Position numbers and translations under genes: made by a program. This document shows positions 43,082 through 52,875 of a stretch of DNA of 64,000 nt, piece after piece. Position 1 is the stretch's first letter. Each line of letters opens with the position of its first letter. The notes below the pieces were generated by a model, which was not told the origin of the DNA, made no database searches, and saw only the letters and a program-made list of their open reading frames with translations. Source of the stretch: Pseudomonadota bacterium (GTDB taxonomy: Bacteria; Pseudomonadota; Alphaproteobacteria; Rhizobiales; Hyphomicrobiaceae); assembly GCA_023387235.1 (NCBI GenBank), contig JAEWIJ010000199.1, positions 1 to 64,000 on the forward strand, in the 5' to 3' direction.

Positions 43082-44359
43082 CTATCGTATGAGAGGGACG
43101 GTGTAATCCGCGATCAATCTGCGCTCTGGCTGGTCATCTCGCATGCCCGCTCCGTTCGAAAACACATGCCCGTAGCGCGCCCATAAGCTCACGCCTTTCC
43201 AGAGACCGTCTGTCGGGCGGTATCGGATGGAAAGATCCAGCTCCTGACGATCGGGTAGCGATGCATTGGTCGCAGCATCGATGGCGTCCCATCCCCACAC
43301 GTACCAGGCCGCGGCAGTCGTGTCCTTGAGGCCAAGACGATCGAGCTTGAGCGTGAGACCCACGCCTGCTGCATCTTCTCCTGCGCGGTCGAATGACACT
43401 TGCTGCAGATCGGTATAGTTCGGCTTCGTTCCCAGCGGAAAGTTGATCGCAGCGTCGTTGCCTGTGGTGGAGGCGACAAACATCAAAGCAAGTTCGCCGA
43501 AATCGACTGTGAGACGCGCGGACGCCTGATAAGTGAAAAATGCATCCCCAGCCGACATCAAGTCGGAGCCCACGCTATTCTGCGTAATCAGGTTGGCAGC
43601 CAATGTGTACTGGGGACCGACGGGTCGGCGGGGGAATTGATAGATGCCCTCCACGTATCCCGTATTGACTATATCCTCGACCCAATAGTTCTCCGCGACG
43701 AAGGTCAAGCCGGCAGCGGGGCGAACACGAAACCACGCGAACGGCGTGCCCGTATCGAAATCATCAACACCAAACCCTTGGGATATGCTCTCGAAGTCAT
43801 TGCTATCACGAGGCTTGAAGCGCCTCAGATACCCAACGATGTACTCGAATTTTGCATCCTTGTCGGCGCTCGACCGCAGCGTTGCCCCCTCGAAAGTAAT
43901 GGGGACCATGCGATTGTCCTTCGGATTGATGAGAGGCGTGTCGATCGACTGTCGACCGACTATGAAGTCCTGTCGAGCGACCTTCGCGCCGACGTATGCT
44001 TCGCCAAGAGAGCCGAGTGCGTTCTGGTGACTCGTCAGGAGCAGAGTCCCGCCCTCATCTGCAGGGGCGAATATGGGCTGCGAGGTGTAAAGCGTTGCCC
44101 CTAGGTAGAGTGTGTCAACCAGAAGACCTGATCGGTACGAGAGCCATCCGCCGCCGGCCCAGGATCGGTCCCGGCTATCGTCGAAGTTGTCTCGGCCGAG
44201 ATAGTAGGAGCGGAGATGAAGGTCGAGCGTCGTGTCGCGGAAGAACGGCGCGCTCACAATCCTGTCGCGTTCGAGTTCACCGGCTGAAGCGCTGGTCGCG
44301 GCGAGCGACAGCCAGAACAACCCCCAAACCATATGCTGCACGGATCGATGCTTGCACAT
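43082..44359 (-). CDS. Outer-membrane beta-barrel porin (OprD-like)
   Basis: A 425-residue protein with a signal peptide (1-26, ending SASA) and alternating amphipathic strands through to the C-terminus, as in an 18-stranded porin. TTLDLHLRSYYLGRDNFDDS and DFIVGRQSIDTPLINPKDNR match the OprD/outer-membrane porin pattern of conserved basic and acidic loop residues. It would pass small anionic solutes such as amino acids. The ATG at 44359 opens the signal peptide. It is divergent from the aspartate:alanine antiporter operon, so the porin may feed that cycle; this is inference. Confidence 0.72.
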   Translation of the reverse strand: MCKHRSVQHMVWGLFWLSLAATSASAGELERDRIVSAPFFRDTTLDLHLRSYYLGRDNFDDSRDRSWAGGGWLSYRSGLLVDTLYLGATLYTSQPIFAPADEGGTLLLTSHQNALGSLGEAYVGAKVARQDFIVGRQSIDTPLINPKDNRMVPITFEGATLRSSADKDAKFEYIVGYLRRFKPRDSNDFESISQGFGVDDFDTGTPFAWFRVRPAAGLTFVAENYWVEDIVNTGYVEGIYQFPRRPVGPQYTLAANLITQNSVGSDLMSAGDAFFTYQASARLTVDFGELALMFVASTTGNDAAINFPLGTKPNYTDLQQVSFDRAGEDAAGVGLTLKLDRLGLKDTTAAAWYVWGWDAIDAATNASLPDRQELDLSIRYRPTDGLWKGVSLWARYGHVFSNGAGMRDDQPERRLIADYTVPLIR

Positions 44360-44797
44360 GACTGTGCCCTCGCTTCGGGTGCACGCCAAGCCACAGCCGC
44401 AAGACACAAGGGGAGAGAGTTGGCCGCGCACTAAACGCGCCGGACGAGGCACAGGAGCAACAACGGCACGTTCTAAGGGGGCCAAATCAACCAGCCAATG
44501 CCGAATCAATTATAGCGAACGAAGCAGACGACCAAAATCAATTCCCGCGAGTTGATATAGGTCGTTGTGAGAAAGTGGTCGTCTTGCCTCGCTAATGCCT
44601 CGTACGAGCCTAAGCTCAGGCTAGGCCTAAAGCGCCCGGCGCCTTACTCCCTTGCAAAAATAATGCACCCAGGATCCGGGTTTTAGGCACGTCTACGTCA
44701 GCAAATACCATTATTTCCAAGGCGCCTAGAAATTGCTTTTCCTGTTCAGTGTGCGAGCGCGACCCGCGATGTAGCACATTGAGTGCAGGTATTGGCC
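44360..44797. other. Divergent promoter region between the porin and aspT
   Basis: About 440 bases. A partial TTGAT-N4 half-site near 44553 does not complete a FixK-type palindrome. No other element was recognised. Confidence 0.35.
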
Positions 44798-46489
44798 ATG
44801 ATCGATTGGTTCATCGGCACACTGAGAAGTTATCCCGAAATCGCAATTTTTCTCTCGCTAGCACTCGGATATTATTTTGGTTCATTCAACTACAAAGGCC
44901 TCGGTTTGGGGGCCGTCACTGCGACGTTGATAGCGGCCGTGATCATCGGCCAAGCCGGGATAACCGTCTCAGGCCCGCTCAAGCCTACCTTCTTCCTGAT
45001 GTTCCTCTTCGCCATTGGCTATGGGGTAGGCCCACAATTCGTAAGAGGCATTGCAAAGGACGGTGCGCCGCAAGCACTCTTTGCAGCAATCGTCTGCTTG
45101 CTCTGTCTGCTCGCCGCTTACGTGGGCGTCAGGATGGCTGGCTATGATGTCGGATCGTCCGCGGGACTGTATGCGGGGTCGCAAACTATTTCGGCTTCCA
45201 TGGGTCTGGCGACCGACGCCATAAATCGTCTCAACCTCCCACCTGAAGAAGCCAAGCGCCTCCTGGATGCGATGCCGGTTGCCTACGCGGTGACCTATAT
45301 CTTCGGCACGGTTGGCTCCGCGATTGTGCTGGCGTTGGTTGGGCCAGCGCTACTCGGCGTCAACCTGGAGGCCGCCTGCAAGCGCTACGAAGAAAGGCAA
45401 GGCGGAGCAAAAGCTCTCGGCGGTCCAGGCTCGGCTTGGCACCGTTTCGAACTGCGGGCGTACCGCATTCGGGAAGGAGCGCCCTCAGTAGGCAAGAGGG
45501 TGCAGGATGCGGAAGCGTTCGTTCCAGAGCATCGCGTATTCGTTCAGCGAATTCGTCGGGGCGACGAGATCGTAGACGCTACCGCGGACGCGGTCATTCA
45601 AGTCGGCGACGTCTTATCTGTCGCGGGTCGGCGCGACGTGCTCGTGAATTTGATCGGCACAGCCGCTCAGGAGGTTGATGACCGCGAGCTGCTCGCAGTT
45701 CCGGTAGAAGGTGTCGATGTCTACGTCACAACCGATGAGGCGGACGGAAAGACGCTAGCCGAACTGGCCAAATCTCCGCGGACGCGTGGCGTGTTCCTGC
45801 GAAAAATAACCCGCGGAGCAACCGCCACCGATATCCCGATCCTGCCGCACACCGAACTGCAGCGGGGCGATATCGTTACTATTGTCGGGCGGCCGGCCGA
45901 CGTGACGGCGGCGACGACAATGCTCGGCTATCCGGACCGCGCCACTGATATTGCGGATGTGGCATTCATTGGCGCCGCGATTGCTTTAGGCGCACTGCTG
46001 GGCTCGTTCGTTTTCAAGGTAGGCAGCATTCCTCTCACGCTATCGACTTCCGGCGGCGTGCTCGTCGCGGGCTTGTTTTTCGGTTGGCTGCGCTCGGTGC
46101 GGCCGACCTTCGGACGCATCCCGTCTTCCACCGTTTGGTTCATGAACTCGGTTGGTCTCAATGTTTTCATCGCCGTGGTCGGCATCTCTTCAGGTCCAGG
46201 GTTCATCGCGGGGCTGCAGCAGCTGGGCTTCAGTCTGTTTCTGTGGGGCGCCCTCGTTACGACCATCCCCCTGCTCCTGGCGCTGTATCTCGGGAAGTAT
46301 GTGTTCCGATTTGATGACGCCATTCTTTTCGGTTGTTGCGCCGGAGCTCGCACGACGACGGCAGCTCTCGGCATGATCAATGATCGCGCTAAGAGCCAAA
46401 TTCCCGGCCTCGGATATACGGTGACCTACGCGGTTGGAAACACTCTGCTGACAATCTGGGGAATGGTCATCGTGATGCTACTGACTTGA
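44798..46489 (+). CDS. aspT: Aspartate:alanine antiporter AspT, copy 1
   Basis: A 563-residue membrane transporter of the AAE family. An N-terminal membrane half (about 1-170; LGYYFGSFNYKGLGLGAVTA) is followed by a cytoplasmic region with two TrkA-C/RCK-C domains (about 210-380) and a C-terminal membrane half (GWLRSVRPTFGRIPSSTVWF). AspT swaps aspartate for alanine, and with intracellular decarboxylation this consumes a proton and makes proton motive force. It is 38 bases upstream of the decarboxylase gene. A second, different copy follows at 48187. The ATG at 44798 opens the conserved MIDW-start. Confidence 0.88.
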   Translation: MIDWFIGTLRSYPEIAIFLSLALGYYFGSFNYKGLGLGAVTATLIAAVIIGQAGITVSGPLKPTFFLMFLFAIGYGVGPQFVRGIAKDGAPQALFAAIVCLLCLLAAYVGVRMAGYDVGSSAGLYAGSQTISASMGLATDAINRLNLPPEEAKRLLDAMPVAYAVTYIFGTVGSAIVLALVGPALLGVNLEAACKRYEERQGGAKALGGPGSAWHRFELRAYRIREGAPSVGKRVQDAEAFVPEHRVFVQRIRRGDEIVDATADAVIQVGDVLSVAGRRDVLVNLIGTAAQEVDDRELLAVPVEGVDVYVTTDEADGKTLAELAKSPRTRGVFLRKITRGATATDIPILPHTELQRGDIVTIVGRPADVTAATTMLGYPDRATDIADVAFIGAAIALGALLGSFVFKVGSIPLTLSTSGGVLVAGLFFGWLRSVRPTFGRIPSSTVWFMNSVGLNVFIAVVGISSGPGFIAGLQQLGFSLFLWGALVTTIPLLLALYLGKYVFRFDDAILFGCCAGARTTTAALGMINDRAKSQIPGLGYTVTYAVGNTLLTIWGMVIVMLLT

Positions 46490-46527
46490 TGAGAGCCCAC
46501 CGGCGCAGGCAAAGGTAGGAGTAAGCC

Positions 46528-48150
46528 ATGACCGACATTCTCACTCTGCGAAAATTCGAAACCCTGAGCCCATTCGAAATCAAAGACGAGCTCATCGGCT
46601 TGGCCAAGAAGGCGTCACGGACCACACAATCCGCTTTCCTCAACGCCGGGCGCGGCAATCCAAACTGGGTCGCGACAACACCGCGCGAGGCCTTCTTCCT
46701 GTTGGGTCAATTCGCCATGACCGAGAGCAGGCGCGTGATGGATCATCCCGCCGGCATTGGCGGCATGCCGCAAGCTCGTGGGATTGCAACGCGCCTCACG
46801 ACATGGCTTGCCGGTCAGAACGATGCTCCCGGGGCTCAATTCCTCGCATCAATGGTGCAATACGCGACCAAGCAGTTCGGATTTGATCCTGATGCTTTTG
46901 TGCACGAACTCGTGGACTCCATCATTGGCGACAACTACCCGGTGCCCGATCGGATGCTCGTCCACAACGAGCGCATCGTTCATGAGTACTTGGCGTGGGC
47001 GATGTGCGGAGATCCGCGGCCGGCTGGAAAATTCGACCTTTATGCGGTCGAGGGTGGGACGGCCGCCATGTGTTACATATTCAAATCACTGAAAGCCAAT
47101 CGCCTGCTGCATCCTGGCGACACCATAGCTCTCGGCACACCTATTTTCACACCCTATCTGGAGATGACCCACCTCGAGGACTACGATCTCAAGATGGTGC
47201 AAATCAAAGCTCCACAGGAGAACCGCTTTCAATTCACCGACGAGGAAATTGCAAAACTCGAGAACCCTGAGATCAAGGCGTTCTTTATCGTCAATCCAGG
47301 CAATCCCATCGGCATGGCGTTGAGCAAAGAGACGATTGGAAAGATCGCGCACCTCGTGAAGACCAAACGCCCGGACCTCATGCTCCTGACCGACGACGTC
47401 TATGGGACTTTCGTGCATGATTTCCGATCGCTGATGGGGGAACTCCCGCAGAATACGATAGGTGTTTACTCGTACTCGAAATACTTCGGCTGCACGGGAT
47501 GGCGGCTGGGCGTCATTGCTGTGCATGAAGACAACATGTTCGACAAGATGATTGCTAAATTGCCAGCGGCAGACCTCAAGGCCTTGGACAAGCGCTACGG
47601 GCCGATAACGCTCGAGCCCCGCAAGCTCAAGTTCATCGATCGTATCGTCGCGGACAGTCGCGACATCGCGTTGAACCATACGGCCGGACTGTCGCTTCCT
47701 CAGCAGGTGATGATGAGTATGTTCTCGCTTTGCGAGATGATGGATGCCGAGAAGCGCTATCAACGTGCCTGCATGGACATCGTGCACAAGCGCTTCACGG
47801 CACTCATTGAGAGTATGGAGCTTCAACTTTCGCCCAACCCCAACTATGACGCCTACTATGGGTTGATAGACTTCGAGTTCTGGGCCAGGAAGAACATCGG
47901 CGACGAAGCAGTCGAGTACTTGAAGAAGAATGTCCATCCGTTGGATCTTGCCTTCCGCCTCGCAGAGGACCACGGCATCGTGCTGCTCAATGGCGGAGGT
48001 TTCGAAGCGCCCAATTGGTCTCTCCGCGTATCACTGGCAAACCTTCCAGACGAGGCTTACGAAGATATCGGTCGGGGAGTTCGAACCATCGCACGAGGTT
48101 ACCGAGATGCCTATGAGGCCTCGCGCGTGACGGCCAATCCGCAGCGCTAG
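46528..48150 (+). CDS. asdA: Aspartate 4-decarboxylase/aspartate aminotransferase
   Basis: A 540-residue PLP enzyme of the fold-type I bifunctional aspartate 4-decarboxylase family. The PLP-binding lysine is Lys318 in YSYSKYFGCTG. Conserved NPGNPIG (256-262) and TDDVYG (288-293) are visible. It converts aspartate to alanine and CO2 in the cytoplasm. An AGGAG ribosome-binding site lies just upstream of the ATG. It sits between the two AspT genes, so it shares their transcript and supplies the alanine that they export. Length is normal. Confidence 0.92.
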   Translation: MTDILTLRKFETLSPFEIKDELIGLAKKASRTTQSAFLNAGRGNPNWVATTPREAFFLLGQFAMTESRRVMDHPAGIGGMPQARGIATRLTTWLAGQNDAPGAQFLASMVQYATKQFGFDPDAFVHELVDSIIGDNYPVPDRMLVHNERIVHEYLAWAMCGDPRPAGKFDLYAVEGGTAAMCYIFKSLKANRLLHPGDTIALGTPIFTPYLEMTHLEDYDLKMVQIKAPQENRFQFTDEEIAKLENPEIKAFFIVNPGNPIGMALSKETIGKIAHLVKTKRPDLMLLTDDVYGTFVHDFRSLMGELPQNTIGVYSYSKYFGCTGWRLGVIAVHEDNMFDKMIAKLPAADLKALDKRYGPITLEPRKLKFIDRIVADSRDIALNHTAGLSLPQQVMMSMFSLCEMMDAEKRYQRACMDIVHKRFTALIESMELQLSPNPNYDAYYGLIDFEFWARKNIGDEAVEYLKKNVHPLDLAFRLAEDHGIVLLNGGGFEAPNWSLRVSLANLPDEAYEDIGRGVRTIARGYRDAYEASRVTANPQR

Positions 48151-48186
48151 GCCAGTCGACCCCGTCTGGACCATGGTGACCGGTGC

Positions 48187-49869
48187 ATGATCGACTGGGT
48201 GTTAGGGATCCTACGTGATCGCCCGGAGATCTCATTCTTCGTGACGATCACGGTGGGCTATGCGCTCGGTCGGTTACGGGTCGGCACATTCACACTAGGA
48301 GCAGTTACCGGCGTACTACTGGCTGGCGTCCTCGTCGGACAGCTCGGGATAACGCTACCAGCTGCGGTCAAGCAGATCTTCTTCCTCCTTTTTCTGTTTT
48401 CGATCGGATATCGGACTGGCCCCCAGTTCTTTCGAGGCTTGAAGAAGGATGGGGTTGCCCAGGCTGTCTTAGCCGTCGTGTTTGCGGTGGTCGGTCTGTT
48501 CCTCACCTATGTGATGGCCCGGCTGCTGGAATACGACGCTGGCACCGCAGCGGGTCTGCTAGCCGGTTCGCTTACCGAGTCAGCCACAATCGGCACGGCA
48601 GGCGACGCGATTGGTCATCTCGCGCTCGCTCCAGACGCAAAAGCTCAGCTCGCCAACCGCATCCCCGTTGCCTTTGCGGTGACGTACTTGGTCGGCGTCG
48701 TCGTGGCAGCGTGGTTTCTCGCGCAGATGGGGCCACGCATACTTGGTGTGGATCTCGCCGCTGAATGCCGCCGCTACGAAGAAGCGATGGGCGAAGGAGC
48801 CAAACAGGATGCGTTGACCATGTGGCGGACATTCGAGGTTCGGACATTTCGACTGGAACCCACGTCGAAGATGTCCGGCCGCTCGGTGCGGGAGATGGAG
48901 CAAGCCATCGACGGCGTCCGGCTCTACGCCAGCTTCATCCGCCGGGCGGGTACCGTGCAGACAGCGGAGCCCAACTTTGTACTCGCACCGACCGACGTGA
49001 TCGCAGTCGCTGGACGTCACGATGCTTTGATCGAGCATGGAGCAAAGTTCGGTACCGAGGTTGCGGATCGCGAACTGGTCCCGGGAAGTGTCGATGCCGT
49101 AGATGTGGTGGTCACGCAGAAGCAGTACGATGGCGCGACATTGGCCAAACTGGCTGATGAGCCGTTCGCGCGCGGCATCTTCCTCCGTGGCATAAGTCGA
49201 AGCGGCGTACCCATCCCCGTGTCTCCATCGACGGCCGTTCAACGCGGCGATGTCTTATCGCTCGTCGGTGCCCCGGATCGAACCAAGGCCGCCATTGCGG
49301 CTCTCGGCGTCGCGGATCGCGTCGGCGACGCGACCGACATGGTGTTTGTTGGTCTGGGTATCGTATTGGGAGCGCTCATCGGGATTCCTGCGATCGCGTT
49401 CGGGGCGCTCGAGATTGGCCTAAGCCAGAGCGTTGGCGTGCTCATTGGCGGATTGGTGTTCGGCTGGCTGCGCTCCGTGCGTCCCACGTTCGGTCGTATC
49501 CCCAGCCCTACCTTGTGGCTGTTTGAATCGCTGGGGCTTACAGGTTTCATCGCCGTGGTAGGACTCGCCGCCGGTCCGGATTTTGTTCGGGGCATTCAGG
49601 AGGCCGGGCTGAGCCTGGTTCTCGCTGCCGCCGTCATCCTCGTTGCTGCTCAGGTTGCCACCCTCCTAATCGGCCATCACGTCTTCCGCTTACATCCTGG
49701 CATTCTCCTTGGAGCCGTAGCAGGCGCCGGCACAGCTACGCCAGCGCTCGCCGCCGTTCAGGAGGTGGCGAAAAGCACCGTGCCAACCCTGGGGTACGGC
49801 GTAAGCTATGCTGTGGGAAACGTGCTTCTGGCGTTGTGGGGCACGGTCATCGTATTTCTGCTCGCCTAA
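48187..49869 (+). CDS. aspT: Aspartate:alanine antiporter AspT, copy 2
   Basis: A 560-residue AAE-family transporter with the same layout as copy 1: membrane half, two RCK-C domains and a second membrane half, with GWLRSVRPTFGRIPSPTLWL near the same position. It is a diverged paralogue, not a recent duplicate: long stretches differ, such as LEYDAGTAAGLLAGSLTESA against the copy-1 equivalent. Its start is 36 bases after the decarboxylase stop. Two antiporters may differ in kinetics or in substrate, for example one for other dicarboxylic amino acids. Confidence 0.86.
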   Translation: MIDWVLGILRDRPEISFFVTITVGYALGRLRVGTFTLGAVTGVLLAGVLVGQLGITLPAAVKQIFFLLFLFSIGYRTGPQFFRGLKKDGVAQAVLAVVFAVVGLFLTYVMARLLEYDAGTAAGLLAGSLTESATIGTAGDAIGHLALAPDAKAQLANRIPVAFAVTYLVGVVVAAWFLAQMGPRILGVDLAAECRRYEEAMGEGAKQDALTMWRTFEVRTFRLEPTSKMSGRSVREMEQAIDGVRLYASFIRRAGTVQTAEPNFVLAPTDVIAVAGRHDALIEHGAKFGTEVADRELVPGSVDAVDVVVTQKQYDGATLAKLADEPFARGIFLRGISRSGVPIPVSPSTAVQRGDVLSLVGAPDRTKAAIAALGVADRVGDATDMVFVGLGIVLGALIGIPAIAFGALEIGLSQSVGVLIGGLVFGWLRSVRPTFGRIPSPTLWLFESLGLTGFIAVVGLAAGPDFVRGIQEAGLSLVLAAAVILVAAQVATLLIGHHVFRLHPGILLGAVAGAGTATPALAAVQEVAKSTVPTLGYGVSYAVGNVLLALWGTVIVFLLA

Positions 49870-49902
49870 GGCGTCCCCTAAGCGGAGCATAACCGACGAG
49901 CA

Positions 49903-49968
49903 GACGAACGCTTCTATCCGGGTCGGTGCACTGCACAAAGTTGCGCCATCCCAGAAGCAGACATCCAC
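49903..49968. repeat. Diverged repeat, copy 1
   Basis: GACGAACGC(T/A)TCTA, a CGGTGC(A/G)C(T/C)GCACAAA block and a following CATCCCAGAAGC-like run recur at 60408-60475 in the same orientation. Both copies lie between converging genes. It may be a decayed repetitive element. Confidence 0.45.
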
Positions 49969-50044
49969 AATGTGTGGCCGGCAGCGATATGATCGCCGTC
50001 GATCATGTCCGCTTGCTGGGGCCTCTCGTTGTGTCTCGCTCTCG

Positions 50045-50481
50045 CTACGCGAACTGCTCGTCGAGCCAGTCGAGGACGCGATTATTCAGCAGCGAGCGGT
50101 TGCCCATCTCGCAGTGCCCGCCCGCTCCTTCGGCAACGGTGAAGCGCATCAGCGTCTTTCGGCCACCAGGGCGCCGAAGAAGGCCTCGGCGTCCGATCCG
50201 AGCCCATCGCCTTCGGCCTGGGTGATCAACGTCGGGCATTTGATCAGACTCGCGCGCCCGTGCATGGTGAAATGTTCCGCCGACGGGCGCATTCCGAGCG
50301 CGTACGCTTCGCTTATGCCTCCCTCGATGGTATCGATGATCGTTCGGATCTCAGCCGCTTCCGTCGGCGGCGCGACTTCCTGATCAATGGCGCCGGCACG
50401 GTTCGCCGCAAACAAAGCGATGCTTGCGCCGAGCAGGATCTGCAGGTGCATCACAGCCGCGCGTGAATGCGTGCGGGGCAT
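50045..50481 (-). pseudogene. Alpha/beta-hydrolase C-terminal remnant with a frameshift
   Basis: One frame starts with a signal-like peptide (LQILLGASIALFAANRAGA) and runs to CPTLITQAEGDGLGSDAEAF. The adjacent frame continues as RFTVAEGAGGHCEMGNRSLL and on to LDWLDEQFA. Joined across about 50165, they form the lid-to-C-terminus part of an alpha/beta hydrolase, with the Asp (EGDGLGS) and His (GGHCEMG) of the triad. The N-terminal core and nucleophile are missing. It is a decayed gene at the end of the minus-strand cluster. Confidence 0.6.
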
Positions 50482-50841
50482 CTAGATTTGCTCCAATGCG
50501 AATAGCAGGATGAGCACAACGATCGAGATCAGGCCTGAAATGAAGAGGGCGTCGGCCATGCCCTCCAGCCGTGCGCTCCACGGGTGAAGTTTCGCCGTGC
50601 GGATCGATGCATAGGAAAGCACGGCGCTGAAGAGAAACACGCTCGCCAGCAGAGCGATGACGATGTCGACGCTGCTTGGTCCGATGCGACCTTCGACGAT
50701 CTTGATGAGGCCTATCGTTGTCGTGCACAGGCCGATCATCGTCCCGGAGCTGGAAAGGATCTGCTTGGCGAGATCCGTCGCGCGAGGCGCGGTCGCATTC
50801 TCCGACGCGGCCAGGGCAGGAAGACTTCCATCAGCTACCAT
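50482..50841 (-). CDS. Three-helix membrane protein
   Basis: A 119-residue protein with three hydrophobic segments (about 35-50, 58-82 and 94-117; SVDIVIALLASVFLFSAVLS and ALFISGLISIVVLILLFALE). The N-terminus is hydrophilic. No family was recognised. It lies 57 bases downstream of the L,D-transpeptidase gene and one base upstream of the hydrolase remnant, all on one strand, so it is likely part of the same transcript. Confidence 0.6.
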   Translation of the reverse strand: MVADGSLPALAASENATAPRATDLAKQILSSSGTMIGLCTTTIGLIKIVEGRIGPSSVDIVIALLASVFLFSAVLSYASIRTAKLHPWSARLEGMADALFISGLISIVVLILLFALEQI

Positions 50842-50897
50842 CTTTTGTTACCTCGCGATTGCACCGCGTCATCGTTCGTCAAAGCCGCGTCGAAGGC

Positions 50898-51932
50898 TTA
50901 GGAAATGATGACGAAATCCCTTCCCGTGCGCGTGTCGGCATGGGCGGGAAGGTCTGTGGTGACCAGCACGAGCCCGGCGTGCATCCGGAGGTGAATGGCA
51001 TCGAAGGCAGTGCGGCCAAGGGCAATGCGCTCCAGAACGCTGGTGTCGATTTGTGCTTCGCGCGCGTCCTGCGCCTGGTGAGCCACCGCCTGCCACGTCA
51101 TACGACCGCCGCCGACATCCTTCAGCATGAGGACGTGTGACCCGAGCGGCCGGGTGGCATCACGGAGGGTGATCGTGGCCTGCGCGACGATCTCGCCATT
51201 CTCGAACACGTTCGCGGATTTGTCCGCGCTGCTGATCACGACGGCGGTCGGCTTGGAGAAATCGACCACGTCAGCCTGCCAGGGATTTCTCTGCGACTTC
51301 ATCTGGACGAGCTTCTTCGTGTCCAGCTCCTTCACTGCGTCCGGCGTCAAGGCGAGGCCCGGATGGACGATGTCGCGCGGATCGGATGCAGCGCCTGCAA
51401 CGATCACCGGCGTGCCGACATGCGTCACGCCGAAGAGTAGCTCGGAGAACTTCATCGGCAGGCGAATGCATCCATGCGACGCAGGATAGCCGGGAAGATT
51501 ACCGGCATGGAGTGCGATCCCCGACCAGGTGAGCCGGTTCATGTTGGGCATCGGTGCGCTGCTATAACTCGACGAGCGGTGATGCTTATCCTTCTCGAGA
51601 ACCGTGAATACGCCGGTCGGCGTGTCGTGGCCGGGCTTGCCTGTCGAGCACGTCGACACACCTATGCGTACGCCATTGCGATAGACGTGCACGAGCTGAT
51701 CGGGCAGCGAGACGATGATCGACACCGGCCCATCGGGCGCGCGCTCCGGATGCCAGACGAACTCGCCGGGCTTGAGCTGGTGGACTTCCCTGTTCTGCTG
51801 CGCACGGGCCACGCTTGACAACGGCACGAATGAAAGCCCGGCCGCAATACCGATCAAGCGCCCGATGGCGTCCCTTCTCGACGGGTTCGCGCGTGCCGTG
51901 GATGCGCAAAACGCCTGTTCAATCTCGCTCAT
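50898..51932 (-). CDS. Exported L,D-transpeptidase (YkuD), probably Tat-dependent
   Basis: A 344-residue protein. The N-terminus has SRRDAIGRLIGIAAGLSF, a twin-arginine-type signal. A YkuD domain spans about 65-175: IIVSLPDQLVHVYRNG, then IALHAGNLPG with His142, and SHGCIRL with catalytic Cys155. The C-terminal part (about 180-340) contains repeated strand motifs (PTAVVISSADKSANVFENGE) that repeat the first YkuD strand pattern and may be a second degenerate domain. It links peptidoglycan in the periplasm. The ATG at 51932 opens the signal region. It begins 11 bases after the outer-membrane gene stop. Confidence 0.82.
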   Translation of the reverse strand: MSEIEQAFCASTARANPSRRDAIGRLIGIAAGLSFVPLSSVARAQQNREVHQLKPGEFVWHPERAPDGPVSIIVSLPDQLVHVYRNGVRIGVSTCSTGKPGHDTPTGVFTVLEKDKHHRSSSYSSAPMPNMNRLTWSGIALHAGNLPGYPASHGCIRLPMKFSELLFGVTHVGTPVIVAGAASDPRDIVHPGLALTPDAVKELDTKKLVQMKSQRNPWQADVVDFSKPTAVVISSADKSANVFENGEIVAQATITLRDATRPLGSHVLMLKDVGGGRMTWQAVAHQAQDAREAQIDTSVLERIALGRTAFDAIHLRMHAGLVLVTTDLPAHADTRTGRDFVIIS

Positions 51933-51942
51933 GGCGATCACC

Positions 51943-52875
51943 TTAAAAATCGATGCGGACGAATGCTGTTGGCGCCGAGAACGTGTATCCGCTTCTGCCG
52001 CGGAATCCGGATGACTTTGCCCACAGATCAACCTCCACGCGACGGTAGCCGACGCCGACGCCGAGATTGTCGAAGAGCCGGTACTCTGTGCTCGCTTCGA
52101 AGCTCAGCACGTAGCCGCCGATATCCTTGATGTCGTTCCGGAACCACTTGGCCGTCGACAGACTGAGATCCATGTAGTCGATGCGTCCGCTGACCAGCCA
52201 GCTCGGCGTCAGCGCGTAGTGCGCATAGAGGCCAATGGCCGGCAGCGGAATGGGCGCTGAGTAACGGCCGGAGCTCACGCCGACGGCGATGCCGTCCACA
52301 TGCGCGTGACCGCTCAATGAGGCGCCGATATCGCTCACATAGAGGCTAAGGGCAGCACCGACCTCGGCATGGGACGTCTTGATGAGGGAATAGCCGGCAA
52401 CCAGACGGTACGATGTGATGCTGAGCTTGCCCTCGACGTCGGCGCCCACGTCAAACGTGTGGTCGCCGAACGAAATTTCGCGCTCGACGCGCTTGGTTTC
52501 CTTACGTCCTACTCTGAAATACTCACCTTCGATGATCCATCGATCGGCAAGTCTCACGCGCGCGAGGATATCGGCAGACGTGTGCGATGGCGTGAGTCCC
52601 AGCTCACGCTCCAGGTTGACGCGCGAGCCGATCTCGGCTGCCCGGGAATCGACCTGAATGAAGGACTTCACATCGTTGAAGGCCGCGCCGCCTTGGATCA
52701 TGAAGTGATGGCGGAAGAACGGATGCGTGCTCCCGGTTGGTGTGACGTCGATGCTCGCGCCAAAGATGTCCTGCGTATGTGCAGTTCCGGCCGCAAAGTT
52801 CGTTGCGATGATGGTGGTATAGGCGATGCCGGCAGATATGCGACGGATCGTTCTCTTTCCCCCGATCGCCATCAC
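51943..52875 (-). CDS. Outer-membrane beta-barrel protein
   Basis: A 310-residue protein with a signal peptide (about 1-34, ending in THAQ-like sequence) and alternating strands, ending in SAPTAFVRIDF with the C-terminal Phe that targets beta barrels to the BAM complex. It resembles small porin or OmpW-like proteins of 8-14 strands, but no exact family was recognised. Its ATG overlaps the stop of the lipase-like gene by four bases (ATGA), so the two are coupled. Confidence 0.65.
   Translation of the reverse strand: MMAIGGKRTIRRISAGIAYTTIIATNFAAGTAHTQDIFGASIDVTPTGSTHPFFRHHFMIQGGAAFNDVKSFIQVDSRAAEIGSRVNLERELGLTPSHTSADILARVRLADRWIIEGEYFRVGRKETKRVEREISFGDHTFDVGADVEGKLSITSYRLVAGYSLIKTSHAEVGAALSLYVSDIGASLSGHAHVDGIAVGVSSGRYSAPIPLPAIGLYAHYALTPSWLVSGRIDYMDLSLSTAKWFRNDIKDIGGYVLSFEASTEYRLFDNLGVGVGYRRVEVDLWAKSSGFRGRSGYTFSAPTAFVRIDF

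Noticed and set aside
43400..44104. Plus-strand frame (234 codons) opposite the porin.
   Set aside because: The minus strand has a signal peptide and barrel strands; the plus frame has no domain signal.
44553..44566. FixK-like half-site before aspT.
   Set aside because: Only one arm matches; the second arm is not TCAA.
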